From Rhizobiaceae bacterium (GTDB taxonomy: Bacteria; Pseudomonadota; Alphaproteobacteria; Rhizobiales; Rhizobiaceae): a stretch of DNA of 64,000 bases. This document shows, one piece after another, positions 16,034-23,890 of this stretch (the stretch's first letter is position 1; each line of letters begins with the position of its first letter). The stretch spans positions 682,001 to 746,000 of the forward strand of contig JAHBYW010000001.1 in NCBI GenBank assembly GCA_019635755.1. Direction: 5' to 3'. Under the pieces are notes generated by a model that saw only the letters and a program-made list of their open reading frames with translations, did no database searches and was not told the origin of the DNA. The translations under genes were made by a program, and so were the position numbers.

Positions 16034-16708
16034 TCAGCCTGAAGAGTTCACCTCTTCGTCGATGACCATCCTGTCGAGCGGGATGTCGTGCCATTGCGGA
16101 TAGATGGTCTGAAGCCTTGCCAGCGCGTAGCCCACGCCGAATGTCAGCGGCCTGCTCGGCATCGCGGCGAGGGTGCGGTCATAGAAGCCGCCGCCATATC
16201 CGAGCCTGAAGCCGGCCTCGTCATAGCCCACCACCGGAGCCACCACGATGTCCGGAGGGGCCGCCACGCCCCCGGCCGGCACCGGGATGTTCCACACGCC
16301 CTTTTCCAGCTTCTCGCCGGGAGACCATGTGCGGAACTCGAGCGGCTTTCCCTTCTCCAGCACGACGGGAAGGGCAAGCTGTCCCCCGCGCGCCGCCACG
16401 CTGGAAGCCCATTCCCGAAGGTCCGGCTCCCCGCGGAATGGCCAGTAGATCCCGACGACGCTGCCCTCGACGGTACCGACCTCCGCGTCGAGCCGATCGG
16501 CTATCCTTCGCGCCGCCTCCGCCCGCGCATCCGCGGGGATAGCAAGGCGTTCTGCGATGAGACGCTCCCGCTGTGACTTGCGCCAGCGCGTGACATCGAT
16601 GGCCGTCTGTGCATCGCCCGGAGCGATCCCCGAATAGGAAGGATCGAGTTCGTGCATGAAACAGGGTGGAGACGCATAGCCCGTCGCATCCCGCTGCTTG
16701 TCCGTCAT
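16034..16708 (-). CDS. 5-formyltetrahydrofolate cyclo-ligase family protein
   Basis: The 224-residue protein has the family features: RWRKSQRERLIAERLAIP at the start of the fold, VVGIYWPFRGEPDL, the PxVxxKGKPLEFR strand, and the substrate/ATP signature LGYGGGFYDRTLA. The enzyme converts 5-formyl-THF to methenyl-THF with ATP. An N-terminal extension of about 40 residues (Cys/Met-rich) precedes the domain. It overlaps the upstream MFS gene by four bases (ATGA), so the two are co-expressed. It is likely a second copy besides the housekeeping one. Confidence 0.85.
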   Translation of the reverse strand: MTDKQRDATGYASPPCFMHELDPSYSGIAPGDAQTAIDVTRWRKSQRERLIAERLAIPADARAEAARRIADRLDAEVGTVEGSVVGIYWPFRGEPDLREWASSVAARGGQLALPVVLEKGKPLEFRTWSPGEKLEKGVWNIPVPAGGVAAPPDIVVAPVVGYDEAGFRLGYGGGFYDRTLAAMPSRPLTFGVGYALARLQTIYPQWHDIPLDRMVIDEEVNSSG

Positions 16709-18018
16709 GTCCGCCCTCCTGTGGCTGCGTGTTCGCGAATGGGGTCAGTGCCTGCCGCTCCGTCGGACGCCGTTGTTGACGCGACGTCGGTGGTCCTCGC
16801 GTCGAGCGCGAGGGATTCAGGCGTCTGTGCAGGTAGCGCTGGCATGATGCGGAAGTCGGACCGATCGGCTGGCGGTAGCGCCCGGCTGCGCATTGAACGC
16901 CAGAGGGCGTAGATGCCGTAGAGCGCGTATACCCCGCCCATGGCGACGAAGAACCCGTCCGGACCCACTGCGTCCATCAGCCTGCCGCCGAGCTGCGGCC
17001 CCACCATATTGCCGATCCCGTAGACGATCAGCAGCCCGCCGGACACCTGCAGGAACTCGTCGGCGCTCGCCTGGTCATTGGCGTGGGCGACGTTCAAGGC
17101 GTAGATGGTGAAGAGGACCGAGCCGAGCGCGAACACGCCGGTGACGATCGCGACGGGGTCGGTCGGGGCGACCATCACCATGCATGCGGAGATCGCGGCG
17201 CCGATCGCGCCAGCGAGCGCCATCACGTAGCGCCTGTCTATCCTGTCGGATAGCCATCCGAACGGCACCTGGAAGACCACGCCGCCGACCATCGCGGCGG
17301 TCATCATGGTGGCGATGCCAATCTCGGTCAGTCCCGCCTCCTTGCCGTACAGCGGCCCGAAATAGCTCCAGTTGCCGAAGATGACGCCTGCAAGGAACGA
17401 TCCCACGACGGCCGCGGGAGACTTCCGGAACAGGGCCCCTGCGTTGATGGTCACCTGCGTCAGCGGTTGGGGCGAAGGGGCGACCGATAGTGCCACCGGA
17501 AGCAGCGCCGCCCCGAAGGCGAGCGCGCCGACCATGAAGAGCGTCTCCTTCGTGATGTCCCCAAGCGGCAGGATGAACTGGCCGACCGCCACGCCCGACA
17601 TCGACACGATCATGTACGCCGCGAAGACCGTCCCCCGGCTGGCGTTGTCGACGCGTTCGTTCAGCCAGCTCTCGATGACCATGTAGCCGCCGACCAGCGT
17701 CACGCCGCCCAGCGCACGGAAGAAGCCCCAGGCGACCGGATGGGGGACGAGCGCGAGGAGCAGCAGCGAGGCGGCGAGCAGCGTCTGCAGGACCGCGAAG
17801 ACCCTGATGTGACCGACGCGCCTGACGAAGAGCGGAGTCAGGATGCAGCCTGCGGTGAACGCGACGGCATAGGCAGTCCCGATCCAGGCGATGGCCGTCG
17901 ATGACCAGCCTTCGGCGGACGCCCTAAGCGGGACGAGGACGTTGCCCAGCCCGGTCCCGACCATCATCAGGAAGGTTCCGAGAAGCAGGGCGGTGAAGGA
18001 GCGAAGCTGCTGCCACAA
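16705..18018 (-). CDS. MFS transporter (YcaD/UMF-like)
   Basis: The 437-residue protein has twelve predicted membrane helices and the MFS loop motif GWLSDRIDRRYVM between helices 8 and 9-equivalent positions, with the N-terminal half resembling YcaD-type transporters. A hydrophilic tail of about 60 residues rich in Ala, Thr and Asp follows. Its stop overlaps the 5-FCL start by four bases. The substrate is unknown. No operator was recognised in the short gap upstream to the next plus-strand gene. Confidence 0.88.
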   Translation of the reverse strand: MWQQLRSFTALLLGTFLMMVGTGLGNVLVPLRASAEGWSSTAIAWIGTAYAVAFTAGCILTPLFVRRVGHIRVFAVLQTLLAASLLLLALVPHPVAWGFFRALGGVTLVGGYMVIESWLNERVDNASRGTVFAAYMIVSMSGVAVGQFILPLGDITKETLFMVGALAFGAALLPVALSVAPSPQPLTQVTINAGALFRKSPAAVVGSFLAGVIFGNWSYFGPLYGKEAGLTEIGIATMMTAAMVGGVVFQVPFGWLSDRIDRRYVMALAGAIGAAISACMVMVAPTDPVAIVTGVFALGSVLFTIYALNVAHANDQASADEFLQVSGGLLIVYGIGNMVGPQLGGRLMDAVGPDGFFVAMGGVYALYGIYALWRSMRSRALPPADRSDFRIMPALPAQTPESLALDARTTDVASTTASDGAAGTDPIREHAATGGRT

Positions 18019-18233
18019 GATGTCGCTTGCCGTGGATGTCGATGCATGGAGCTTAGGCCATTCGGTCGGCGCGGAGCCCCTCGAATGCGTCGTCTGTCTG
18101 GCGCTTTCCCGCCATTGGCCGAGGGCGTGTGCAGACCGAAGCGTTCGGTATCGCGCCGAAGCAGAAGTTGGGCTTTGTCATCACCTTCGGTATGCTGCCA
18201 AGGGGATGCACTCGGTCGCGAGGGGGAATTGCC

Positions 18234-18473
18234 ATGACGAAGTGGATCATGCTGGCAGTCGGCGTGCTGCTCTCGGCGAACGGCTTCTACACGCGTACCT
18301 ATGACTTTCCGAACGACACCCCCGTCCGGTACTGCTTCAACATGGACTACATCGGGGTCTACGGGTGTTTCCATAATCAGCTGATGCCCATGCTGATCGC
18401 CTGGGCACCGTTCCTGATCGGGCTCGCACTGATCGCATGGTCTGTCGTGCGCGTGATCCGGAGAGCCGCCTGA
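18234..18473 (+). CDS. small two-span membrane protein
   Basis: ATG 18234 follows GAGGGGGAATTGCC, a strong ribosome site, so the 79-residue product (MTKWIMLAVGVLLSANGFYT...) is preferred over a longer frame. It has two hydrophobic segments (residues 4-18 and 52-75) separated by a polar loop with two Cys (RYCFNMDY and VYGCFHN). I do not recognise the family. It stands alone between the divergent MFS gene and a gap of about 300 bases. Confidence 0.65.
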   Translation: MTKWIMLAVGVLLSANGFYTRTYDFPNDTPVRYCFNMDYIGVYGCFHNQLMPMLIAWAPFLIGLALIAWSVVRVIRRAA

Positions 18474-18772
18474 CTGGCTCGTCCGGTCTGGAAGGCAGCG
18501 CGGTTCCGCTGGCTTGACTTTCCGGTCGCAAAGGCCCACGTCTGGGGCATGTGCAGCACCGACCGCCATCTCCTCACGTTCCTCAGGGTGTGCCCCATCG
18601 CGGGCATCTGACCCCCGGCCAGGTCGCGTCGCGCCCCGGCCGCGGGGCATAGGCTGATTTCCCGCTGCTGCGGAGTCAGTCTCAAACAGCGGCAAACATT
18701 TCAATCTCAACAAGCGCCAGCGCCACGTCGAACACGTGCGCGCGGACCACAGTCATAAGAGGGCCGAGAACC
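18474..18772. other. gap without a gene; small GC hairpin at 18633-18648
   Basis: No coding signal is seen. GCCCCG-GCCG-CGGGGC (18633-18648) can form a short hairpin, possibly a terminator for the preceding small gene, but no T run follows. Confidence 0.35.
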
Positions 18773-19225
18773 ATGGCTCAGGCAAACAAGAAGCACCGCA
18801 AGCCTGCGATCACCGTCACCCGCACCGACAGCGAGCGGCTCTGGCGGCTGGCCGAATCCTTCGCCGACCGGAATCCCGCAGTGGCGGAGGAACTGCTCGC
18901 AGAGCTCGAGCGCGCCAAGGTCGTCGACGACGGACGGCTCGCCGCGGACGTCGTCCGCATGGGCTCTTCGCTGCGCTTCACCAGCGATCTCGGCGAGGAC
19001 CGGCGCGTGACGCTCGTATTTCCGGGAGAAGCGGACATCGCCGAAGGCAAGGTATCGATCCTCACGCCGATCGGCGTCGCGCTGATTGGACTCGCCGCCG
19101 GCCAGTCCATCGACTGGACCGCGCGCGACGGACGCACCCATCGACTGACGGTTGAATCCGTCGACGCTCCCGGGTCACAGGCAGCATCAGTAACGCCGAC
19201 GGCGGAACTGCGCGCCGCGTCATGA
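18773..19225 (+). CDS. rnk: Rnk/GreA C-terminal-domain protein (nucleoside diphosphate kinase regulator-like)
   Basis: The 150-residue protein has a basic start, a short coiled-coil-like helical part (residues 20-48), and a GreA/GreB C-terminal domain from about residue 60 (VTLVFPGEADIAEGKVSILTPIGVALIGLAAGQSIDW). This is the Rnk arrangement: a short coiled coil without the acidic GreA tip, acting on RNA polymerase or as a regulator. It is followed 146 bases later by a second relative. The name rnk is by family likeness only. Confidence 0.82.
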   Translation: MAQANKKHRKPAITVTRTDSERLWRLAESFADRNPAVAEELLAELERAKVVDDGRLAADVVRMGSSLRFTSDLGEDRRVTLVFPGEADIAEGKVSILTPIGVALIGLAAGQSIDWTARDGRTHRLTVESVDAPGSQAASVTPTAELRAAS

Positions 19226-19371
19226 CCGAAATCCACCCGCCCTGCCGCCTCTCGCTCTTCGGGGGCTGCCTCATCGCAGGATAGCTGCCCCTGCGCCGCG
19301 CCAGTGCGGCCCAGGGGATTCTCCAGTGCGCCACAACGTAACCGCTCCAAGGCGAGCGATGGAGAACAGCT

Positions 19372-19911
19372 ATGACAAGAGAAACCTGCTTCCTGACGAC
19401 GAAGGATTTCACGATCCTTGAGGTGATGCGTGACCGCTGCCTCGGCCAGGACGATCCGCTCGCGCCGATCCTCAAGCGGAAGATCGAGGCGGCGACGGTG
19501 ATGTTCCGCGAAGACATCCCCGTCAACGTCGCCACCCTCAGCAGCCGGGTGACCTTCAGCGTCGACGGCCGCGATCCCGACACGCGCATCATCTCGCATG
19601 ACCGGATGACGTCGCCAATCGGCATGTACCTGCCGATCACGACGGCGCGCGGACTGGCGCTGCTGGGCCTTTCCGAGGGCCAGGGGTTCGCCCTGCGCAA
19701 CGGCGACGGCGAGGAGGAGCGGATCGTGCTTCACGAGGTTCACTACCAGCCCGAAGCCGCGAGGCGCGAGAAGGAGGCGCTGGAACGGCCCGGCACGCCG
19801 GCCTTCGGCAAGCCGAGCCTCCGCGTGATCCGGGGAGCGTTCTACGACCAGCCCCGCCTCGTGCCGATCGCCCATGACGGCTTCGACGATCCCGGACCGT
19901 CGGCCGCCTGA
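19372..19911 (+). CDS. second Rnk/GreA-C-like protein
   Basis: The 179-residue product repeats the same layout: an N-terminal helix pair (TKDFTILEVMRDRC... LAPILKRKIEAATVM), then VTFSVDG and MYLPITTARGLALLGLSEGQGFAL, matching the GreA/Rnk C-terminal domain. The C-terminal 45 residues (about 135-179) are an extra tail. The pair with the previous gene may be an old duplication that has diverged. A ribosome site (GGAGAAC) lies before ATG 19372. Role as RNA-polymerase secondary-channel factor or kinase regulator is inferred from the family. Confidence 0.75.
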   Translation: MTRETCFLTTKDFTILEVMRDRCLGQDDPLAPILKRKIEAATVMFREDIPVNVATLSSRVTFSVDGRDPDTRIISHDRMTSPIGMYLPITTARGLALLGLSEGQGFALRNGDGEEERIVLHEVHYQPEAARREKEALERPGTPAFGKPSLRVIRGAFYDQPRLVPIAHDGFDDPGPSAA

Positions 19912-19938
19912 ACGTCCGCCGCGGCGCAGGAGAAACGA

Positions 19939-20685
19939 ATGACCGAATACCTTGTCCTTGCCGCGGCGGCTTTCTTCGCCGGAGTGCTGAACACGATCGC
20001 GGGCGGAGGGACGTTCCTGACATTCCCTGCGCTCGTCTATACGGGCGTGCCGCTTGTTGCCGCGAATGCTACCAGCGCGGTCGCGGTGTTCCCGGGCTAC
20101 CTCGGAGGAGCGATCGGCTTTCGCCGGGAGATCGAGGCGTTCGATTTGCCGCGTCTCCTGCGCATCGTAGCCTTCACGGCGATAGGAGGACTCATCGGCT
20201 CCCTGCTCCTTCTCGTCTCCTCCAACGAAGCCTTCGCGTTCGTCGTGCCGTTCCTGCTGATGCTCGCGACCGTCGCATTTGCGTTCGGTCCCCGCATCCA
20301 GGGCTGGGCCAGCCGGCACAGCTTCGGCAAGACGGAGGGACCTTGGGGCACGCTGCTAGTCTCCGTCTACGGCGGCTACTTCAACGGCGGACTGGGGATC
20401 GTGCTGCTGGCGCTTTTCTCCATGTGGGGTATGCGCGACATCAACGTGATGAACGGGCTGAAGAACGCGCTGTCCTTCGTGCTCTCCGCGATTTCAGTCG
20501 CCACCTTCGCGGCGGCGGGCATCGTCGCATGGCCCCAGGCGGCCCTGATGATGGCGGCGGCCACGATGGGCGGCTATGTCGGCGCCCCTGTCGCAAGAGC
20601 CCTTCCGGCGTGGATGGTGAGAGCAGGGGTCATCGCGGTCGGCGTCACGATGAGTACCGTGTTCTTCTGGAGGCTCGTGGCATGA
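19939..20685 (+). CDS. TauE/SafE (TSUP) family sulfite/anion exporter
   Basis: This 248-residue protein has eight membrane segments and the duplicated TSUP motif: AGVLNTIAGGGTFLTFPAL in the first half and GGYFNGGLGIVLLALF in the second. Members move sulfite, sulfonates or related organic anions across the inner membrane. It begins 27 bases after the second Rnk-like gene with GCGCAGGAGAAACGA before ATG. It ends before a hairpin at 20736-20763. Confidence 0.9.
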   Translation: MTEYLVLAAAAFFAGVLNTIAGGGTFLTFPALVYTGVPLVAANATSAVAVFPGYLGGAIGFRREIEAFDLPRLLRIVAFTAIGGLIGSLLLLVSSNEAFAFVVPFLLMLATVAFAFGPRIQGWASRHSFGKTEGPWGTLLVSVYGGYFNGGLGIVLLALFSMWGMRDINVMNGLKNALSFVLSAISVATFAAAGIVAWPQAALMMAAATMGGYVGAPVARALPAWMVRAGVIAVGVTMSTVFFWRLVA

Positions 20686-20735
20686 ACGGGCTGACGGCAT
20701 GTCGCCGGACCACGATCCGAAGACTTTGGAGGCGC

Positions 20736-20763
20736 GGCAGGGCCGTATTGGCGCGGCCCTGCC
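20736..20763. terminator. GC-rich hairpin between convergent genes
   Basis: GGCAGGGCCG-N8-CGGCCCTGCC is a perfect ten-base stem between the end of the TauE/SafE gene and the end of the minus-strand small basic gene, so it could end transcription from both sides. No run of T follows, which lowers the score. Confidence 0.55.
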
Positions 20764-20775
20764 CGTTCCGAAACG

Positions 20776-20898
20776 CTAACGCCGCTTTGCTCCAAGTTTC
20801 GGCGCGGCGATCGCCGACACTGTCGACGCAGCCTGACCCTTTTTCTCCTTGGGTTGCTTAGGCTTTCGGACTTCGCGGTTGCCTCTTCTCGTCGCCAT
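20776..20898 (-). CDS. 40-residue basic protein
   Basis: ATG 20898 to TAG 20776 encodes a 40-residue Lys/Arg-rich protein (MATRRGNREVRKPKQPKEKK then an Ala/Ser part). A GAAGGAACTCCGAAATGG context gives an AAGGA ribosome site. Such short basic proteins with a K-P-K repeat and an AASTVS segment are recurrent in rhizobial genomes and I recognise the pattern. It ends just next to the hairpin at 20736-20763. Function unknown. Confidence 0.65.
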   Translation of the reverse strand: MATRRGNREVRKPKQPKEKKGQAASTVSAIAAPKLGAKRR

Positions 20899-21439
20899 TT
20901 CGGAGTTCCTTCTTCCAATGTCCCAGCGCCCGGGCCGCGTCGGAACGCTCGAGCCCCCGGCGGGAATGTTTCGTTCTATGGAAAGGGCAGCCCTGGTCCT
21001 GGGCGTTCGCCGCGGACCAGGGCTACAAGCCTGCTGGGGGCCGCCTACGGAAGGGGAGTCCGTATGAAGGAATTCTAGTCATGGCTCACATCATGACCAG
21101 TTATATAGCAAAGTCAAATATAATTGAGCAAGGGCAACCAGCGACGCAAGGCCGCAGTGGATCTTTGTCTGTTGAAATATCTCGCAGAATTGACTATATA
21201 TTTGATATGTTGAACTTCCGCCAAAAGAATAACTGGTTTGCTTTTCTAGCACCATCCCTGACCCGCTCCTAGCCCCGAGCGGCTCGAACGCACGCGTTCG
21301 CCGCCTCGGGGCTTCCAAGAAGACAATCAGAGCATATCGCGATGGCGCGTTCCTCCCGTGAACGCACCCGTCGCAATGCACGCCGCCTTCGCATTCCTGC
21401 GCGCGCGGCTCGATCAACTTTTTGAACGGAGCGGCAATC
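20899..21439. other. intergenic region with two strong inverted repeats and an AT-rich core
   Basis: AGCCCTGGTCC-N14-GGACCAGGGCT (20989-21024) has a perfect 11-base stem. AGCCCCGAG ... CTCGGGGCT (21271-21313) has a nine-base stem with a second perfect stem CGAACG-CACG-CGTTCG nested in its loop. Between them, 21081-21250 is clearly AT-richer than the genome. An open frame of 63 codons (21081-21272) crosses this stretch but has no ribosome site and no recognised product, so it is weak. The region probably holds the promoter of the DUF1127 gene and a transcript or two of its own. Confidence 0.45.
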
Positions 21440-21730
21440 ATGTCCCAATTCAAGCGATCAGGAACCCATCCAGCATCAAACCGTCGCGCGGGTTTGCGTG
21501 CGACATTCGCGGATCTCATCTCCCGCGCGACGCAGCGTTGGCACCGCGGCCAGGCGGCAGCAGCGCTCCATCGTCTCGACGACCGACAGCTCGAAGACAT
21601 CGGCATCTCGCGGAACGACATCCCCCGTGTCGTGGCAGGGCTCGTCCCCTCGAACATCGAAACCTCGACAGGAGATGCCCGGATATCGACGCATGCCGAC
21701 CGGCTCCTGACGGCGGCTAGGATGCAGTGA
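21440..21730 (+). CDS. DUF1127 domain protein
   Basis: With ATG 21440 (GGAG nine bases upstream) the product has 96 residues. The DUF1127 core runs from about residue 34 to 60: RWHRGQAAAALHRLDDRQLEDIGISRNDIPRVV. Small Arg-rich DUF1127 proteins in alphaproteobacteria affect phosphate and carbon uptake and act through RNA or membrane; the longer form here has extra tails at both ends. A 24-residue membrane peptide gene follows 11 bases later. Confidence 0.85.
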   Translation: MSQFKRSGTHPASNRRAGLRATFADLISRATQRWHRGQAAAALHRLDDRQLEDIGISRNDIPRVVAGLVPSNIETSTGDARISTHADRLLTAARMQ

Positions 21731-21741
21731 AGGAGGCGGTA

Positions 21742-21816
21742 ATGGACTTGACCACCAGTACGATCGTGGCCGTAGGACTCCTCGGCATGATGATCATCGC
21801 GTTCCTTGTGATCTGA
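21742..21816 (+). CDS. 24-residue hydrophobic small protein
   Basis: AAGGAGGCGGTA is followed at once by ATG, a near-perfect ribosome site, and a 24-codon frame MDLTTSTIVAVGLLGMMIIAFLVI then TGA. The peptide is a single transmembrane helix after a short polar start. It is in the same transcript as the DUF1127 gene (11-base gap) and is closed by a hairpin at 21826-21855. It is too short for most gene finders. The function is unknown; single-span peptides of this kind often regulate membrane enzymes or act as toxins. Confidence 0.6.
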   Translation: MDLTTSTIVAVGLLGMMIIAFLVI

Positions 21817-21825
21817 AGAGACAAG

Positions 21826-21855
21826 CCTCTCGCGACGGCGCGCCATCGCGAGGGG
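21826..21855 (+). terminator. hairpin after the DUF1127/24-aa peptide transcript
   Basis: CCTCTCGCGA-N10-TCGCGAGGGG forms a ten-base stem with one G-U pair, ten bases after the stop of the peptide gene. No clear T run follows. Confidence 0.5.
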
Positions 21856-22171
21856 CGGCCTGGTTGAGCTCGCGCTGTGCAAGGAGATCAGGATGTACAG
21901 GCTCTGTCGTGAACCGTGCCGGAGCGGGCGACGGCCATCCTGAACGCTGCATGTAACGGCCTGCTCCGGCACGGCCCCGACAATGCGGTTCGATTTCGCG
22001 GCAGGCCCAGTTTTCGGAACGCATGCGCGAGTCGCCTACGCGACCGAGGCCTGGGTCGGGGGAAAGGCACGATCGCGGATTCGCACAGGCACAGGCCACG
22101 CAGTCTAGCACGGCGTGGTGGTCGCATGAGGGCTTGGCGCGCGTGCGGTGCGGATCGCGCAGCCAGATGCA
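21856..22171. other. gap without a gene
   Basis: Only short frames without ribosome sites are seen on either strand. No further structure was recognised. Confidence 0.4.
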
Positions 22172-22471
22172 TCAGGGCACCCGGTCGTTCGCGACGATTC
22201 CTCCTTCGCCCTCCAAGCGTGCAATCCGTTTCGCTTCAGATTCGGTGAACTTCAGCCGCACGCCGATGCCGCCGCCATTCTCGTCGATGAACACGGCGCC
22301 GAGTTCCTCCAACGCTGCCTGGAGCGCCTTGATGGTGACTCCATCCGGCTTGTCGAGCTTTCGCTCGAAGTCGTGAATTACGGTTTCGTCGATTCCGGAG
22401 CGGATCGTGAGCTTCCCGCGGGTGATCTCGACTAGCGCTCTTGCCGCCCGGCACTGCGACCCAGTTATCAT
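22172..22471 (-). CDS. small XRE-family helix-turn-helix regulator
   Basis: The 99-residue protein begins MITGSQCRAARALVEITRGKL, the usual start of small rhizobial XRE regulators, and has one Cro/C1-type helix-turn-helix (residues 5-60), with IDETVIHDFERKLDKPDGVTIKALQAALEELGAVFID. The C-terminus is a short linker. AGGAGG lies just before the start (complement of CCTCCT at 22474-22479). It has no partner toxin next to it. Its target is unknown. Confidence 0.85.
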   Translation of the reverse strand: MITGSQCRAARALVEITRGKLTIRSGIDETVIHDFERKLDKPDGVTIKALQAALEELGAVFIDENGGGIGVRLKFTESEAKRIARLEGEGGIVANDRVP

Positions 22472-22987
22472 GCCATCCTCCTTCGGTTTTTCGTGGCGGC
22501 CAATCTTCTCCTGAGGCTCTTCGGTTGCAAGGGCGGCGTGGGGTCCGGTGGAGGTGGAACTCCTCGTCGCAAGAGTCGCCGCGACGTGGCAGCGACCAGT
22601 TTCGATACAGGGCCGTGCCCTCTCTCATGCGTAGGTCCGTGGAGAAAATAGGCGCCGATAGTAGGCCGCTTCGCAATGAAGTCGATGATAGACAGCTGCG
22701 GTCCGCCCGGTTCGGCCAGAAAGCAGGCACATCAGATGACTCCAGCAATGCCGGTCATCGCTTTGGCGGCATAATGTCGCCTCGGAAAGCAGGCCGAGAA
22801 GCCCTATCTAACAGCCATGTGCATGGACACTTTCATCAAGGTTTCGAGGCTTGCCGGGAACGGACGCGTCCGCCCCCGGAGCGGGCTTCCTCACCCTGAA
22901 TTCCGCACCTGATCCTGCTCCGGGACATCTCTACGAAACCTGCGGTCTACCTCTGCGGCGCCAATCGCCGCATCGATGGAGCGTACG
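22472..22987. other. gap without a gene
   Basis: Both strands show only short frames lacking a ribosome site and any recognised motif. Nothing else was seen. Confidence 0.4.
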
Positions 22988-23155
22988 ATGAGAACTCCCC
23001 GTTCACGGCTCGTCTGCCGTCCCTGCAACCGAAATCTCCCGCTGTCTGCCAGCCGCTGTCCCTGGTGTCTGACCCCTGTGCCTCACTCCCTAGGCCCGTT
23101 CCGGATGCCTGCGCTTTCGCGCGTCATTCAGTTGGATATGGGAGGGCTGTCATGA
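22988..23155 (+). CDS. 55-residue zinc-ribbon protein
   Basis: ATG 22988 to TGA 23153-23155 encodes a 55-residue protein with two CxxC pairs (VCRPCNRN and RCPWCLTP) eleven residues apart, the layout of a small zinc ribbon, followed by a Pro/Leu-rich tail. The gene was overlooked at longer size cut-offs. Its stop overlaps the ATG of the NUDIX-like gene (ATGATG at 23152), so the two are translationally coupled. The zinc site suggests nucleic-acid or protein binding. Confidence 0.6.
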   Translation: MRTPRSRLVCRPCNRNLPLSASRCPWCLTPVPHSLGPFRMPALSRVIQLDMGGLS

Positions 23156-23709
23156 TGCAGTTGATCGGCGGCACCGTCGTCGCTGACGACATCCTGAAGG
23201 AACATGCCGCGCTACCTTGGCGCATGAGCGGCGACGGAACGCTGGAAGTGCTGCTGCTTCGCCCGCGGCGGGACGGCAGCTGGCGGATCCCGGCAGCCCG
23301 CTGTTCGGGTACGAGAACCGGCATTCAGTCCGCCGACCGCGCGGCTTTCCACGACGCGGGCGTCACTGGAAGGGTTGGCCCCGAGCCGATCGGACGCTAC
23401 GTTGCGTTGAGACACACGGCCGGAGACAGCTGCAAGGCTGTGGAAGTCACGGTCCATGGACTCCATGTCTGGGGTAGCCTGGTCAGCTGGCCGAACGACG
23501 TGAAGGTGACGCGGCGGTGGATGCCTGCCGCCGAAGCGGCGGTCGCGGTCGAGGACCCCGGCCTCCGCGACCTGTTCCGGTCTCTCGTCTCCGGCGCGAC
23601 ACCCGTCAGACCAGTCCTGCCGACAGGCAGCCCACTGTTCGTGGCCACGACCGAACGGGTTTCAGGGCTTGCTTGGTCGGCAGGAGCAGATAGGTTCGCC
23701 CCATGCTGA
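23152..23709 (+). CDS. NUDIX-fold-like protein with degenerate Nudix box
   Basis: The 185-residue product (start MMQLIGG at 23152) has the NUDIX-type first strands (AALPWRMSGDGTLEVLLLRPRRDGSWRIPA) and a following helix where the Nudix box should be, but the box itself (G-x5-E-x7-R-E-U-x-E-E-x-G-U) is degraded: AARCSGTRTGIQSADRAAFHDAGVTG keeps the spacing A-A-x-x-x-x-G-V but lacks the metal-binding Glu residues. It is therefore probably not a pyrophosphohydrolase, possibly a ligand-binding or inositol-phosphate-like relative. The zinc-ribbon gene overlaps it upstream. The C-terminal half (after residue 130) has no known fold. Confidence 0.6.
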   Translation: MMQLIGGTVVADDILKEHAALPWRMSGDGTLEVLLLRPRRDGSWRIPAARCSGTRTGIQSADRAAFHDAGVTGRVGPEPIGRYVALRHTAGDSCKAVEVTVHGLHVWGSLVSWPNDVKVTRRWMPAAEAAVAVEDPGLRDLFRSLVSGATPVRPVLPTGSPLFVATTERVSGLAWSAGADRFAPC

Positions 23710-23764
23710 AACTGCCAGCCTTCGTGCGCCTCGACGGCGCGCGCCTGCTTAAAGCGGGCATCTA

Positions 23765-23810
23765 ACCCGGACGGGATCTGACCCCTGGCTCAGCGTCCGG
23801 GTCAGCCAGG
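23765..23810 (+). promoter_or_regulatory. structured leader with competing stems upstream of the IIA-nspC operon
   Basis: Three pairings share the same bases: ACCCGGAC (23765-23772) with GTCCGGGT (23795-23802); CTGACCC (23778-23784) with GGGTCAG (23799-23805); CCTGGCT (23784-23790) with AGCCAGG (23804-23810). Mutually exclusive stems of this kind are found in attenuators and riboswitch-like leaders. It could also be just the terminator of the NUDIX-like gene. Confidence 0.35.
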
Positions 23811-23890
23811 CTTCAGCAACCTCATTCGATGTTCGCGCCCGCGATCGCGGGCGGTCGCCTGCGGCGTTCGGCCGTGGCGGGGAGTCCTTC

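Noticed and set aside
22172-22471. Toxin-antitoxin pair with the XRE regulator
   Set aside because: No small toxin-like gene lies within a few hundred bases on either side of it.
18606-23788. TCTGACCCC-type strings at about 18606, 23069 and 23777 as a dispersed repeat family
   Set aside because: Shared length is only about 10 bases with differing surroundings; not enough for a repeat family.
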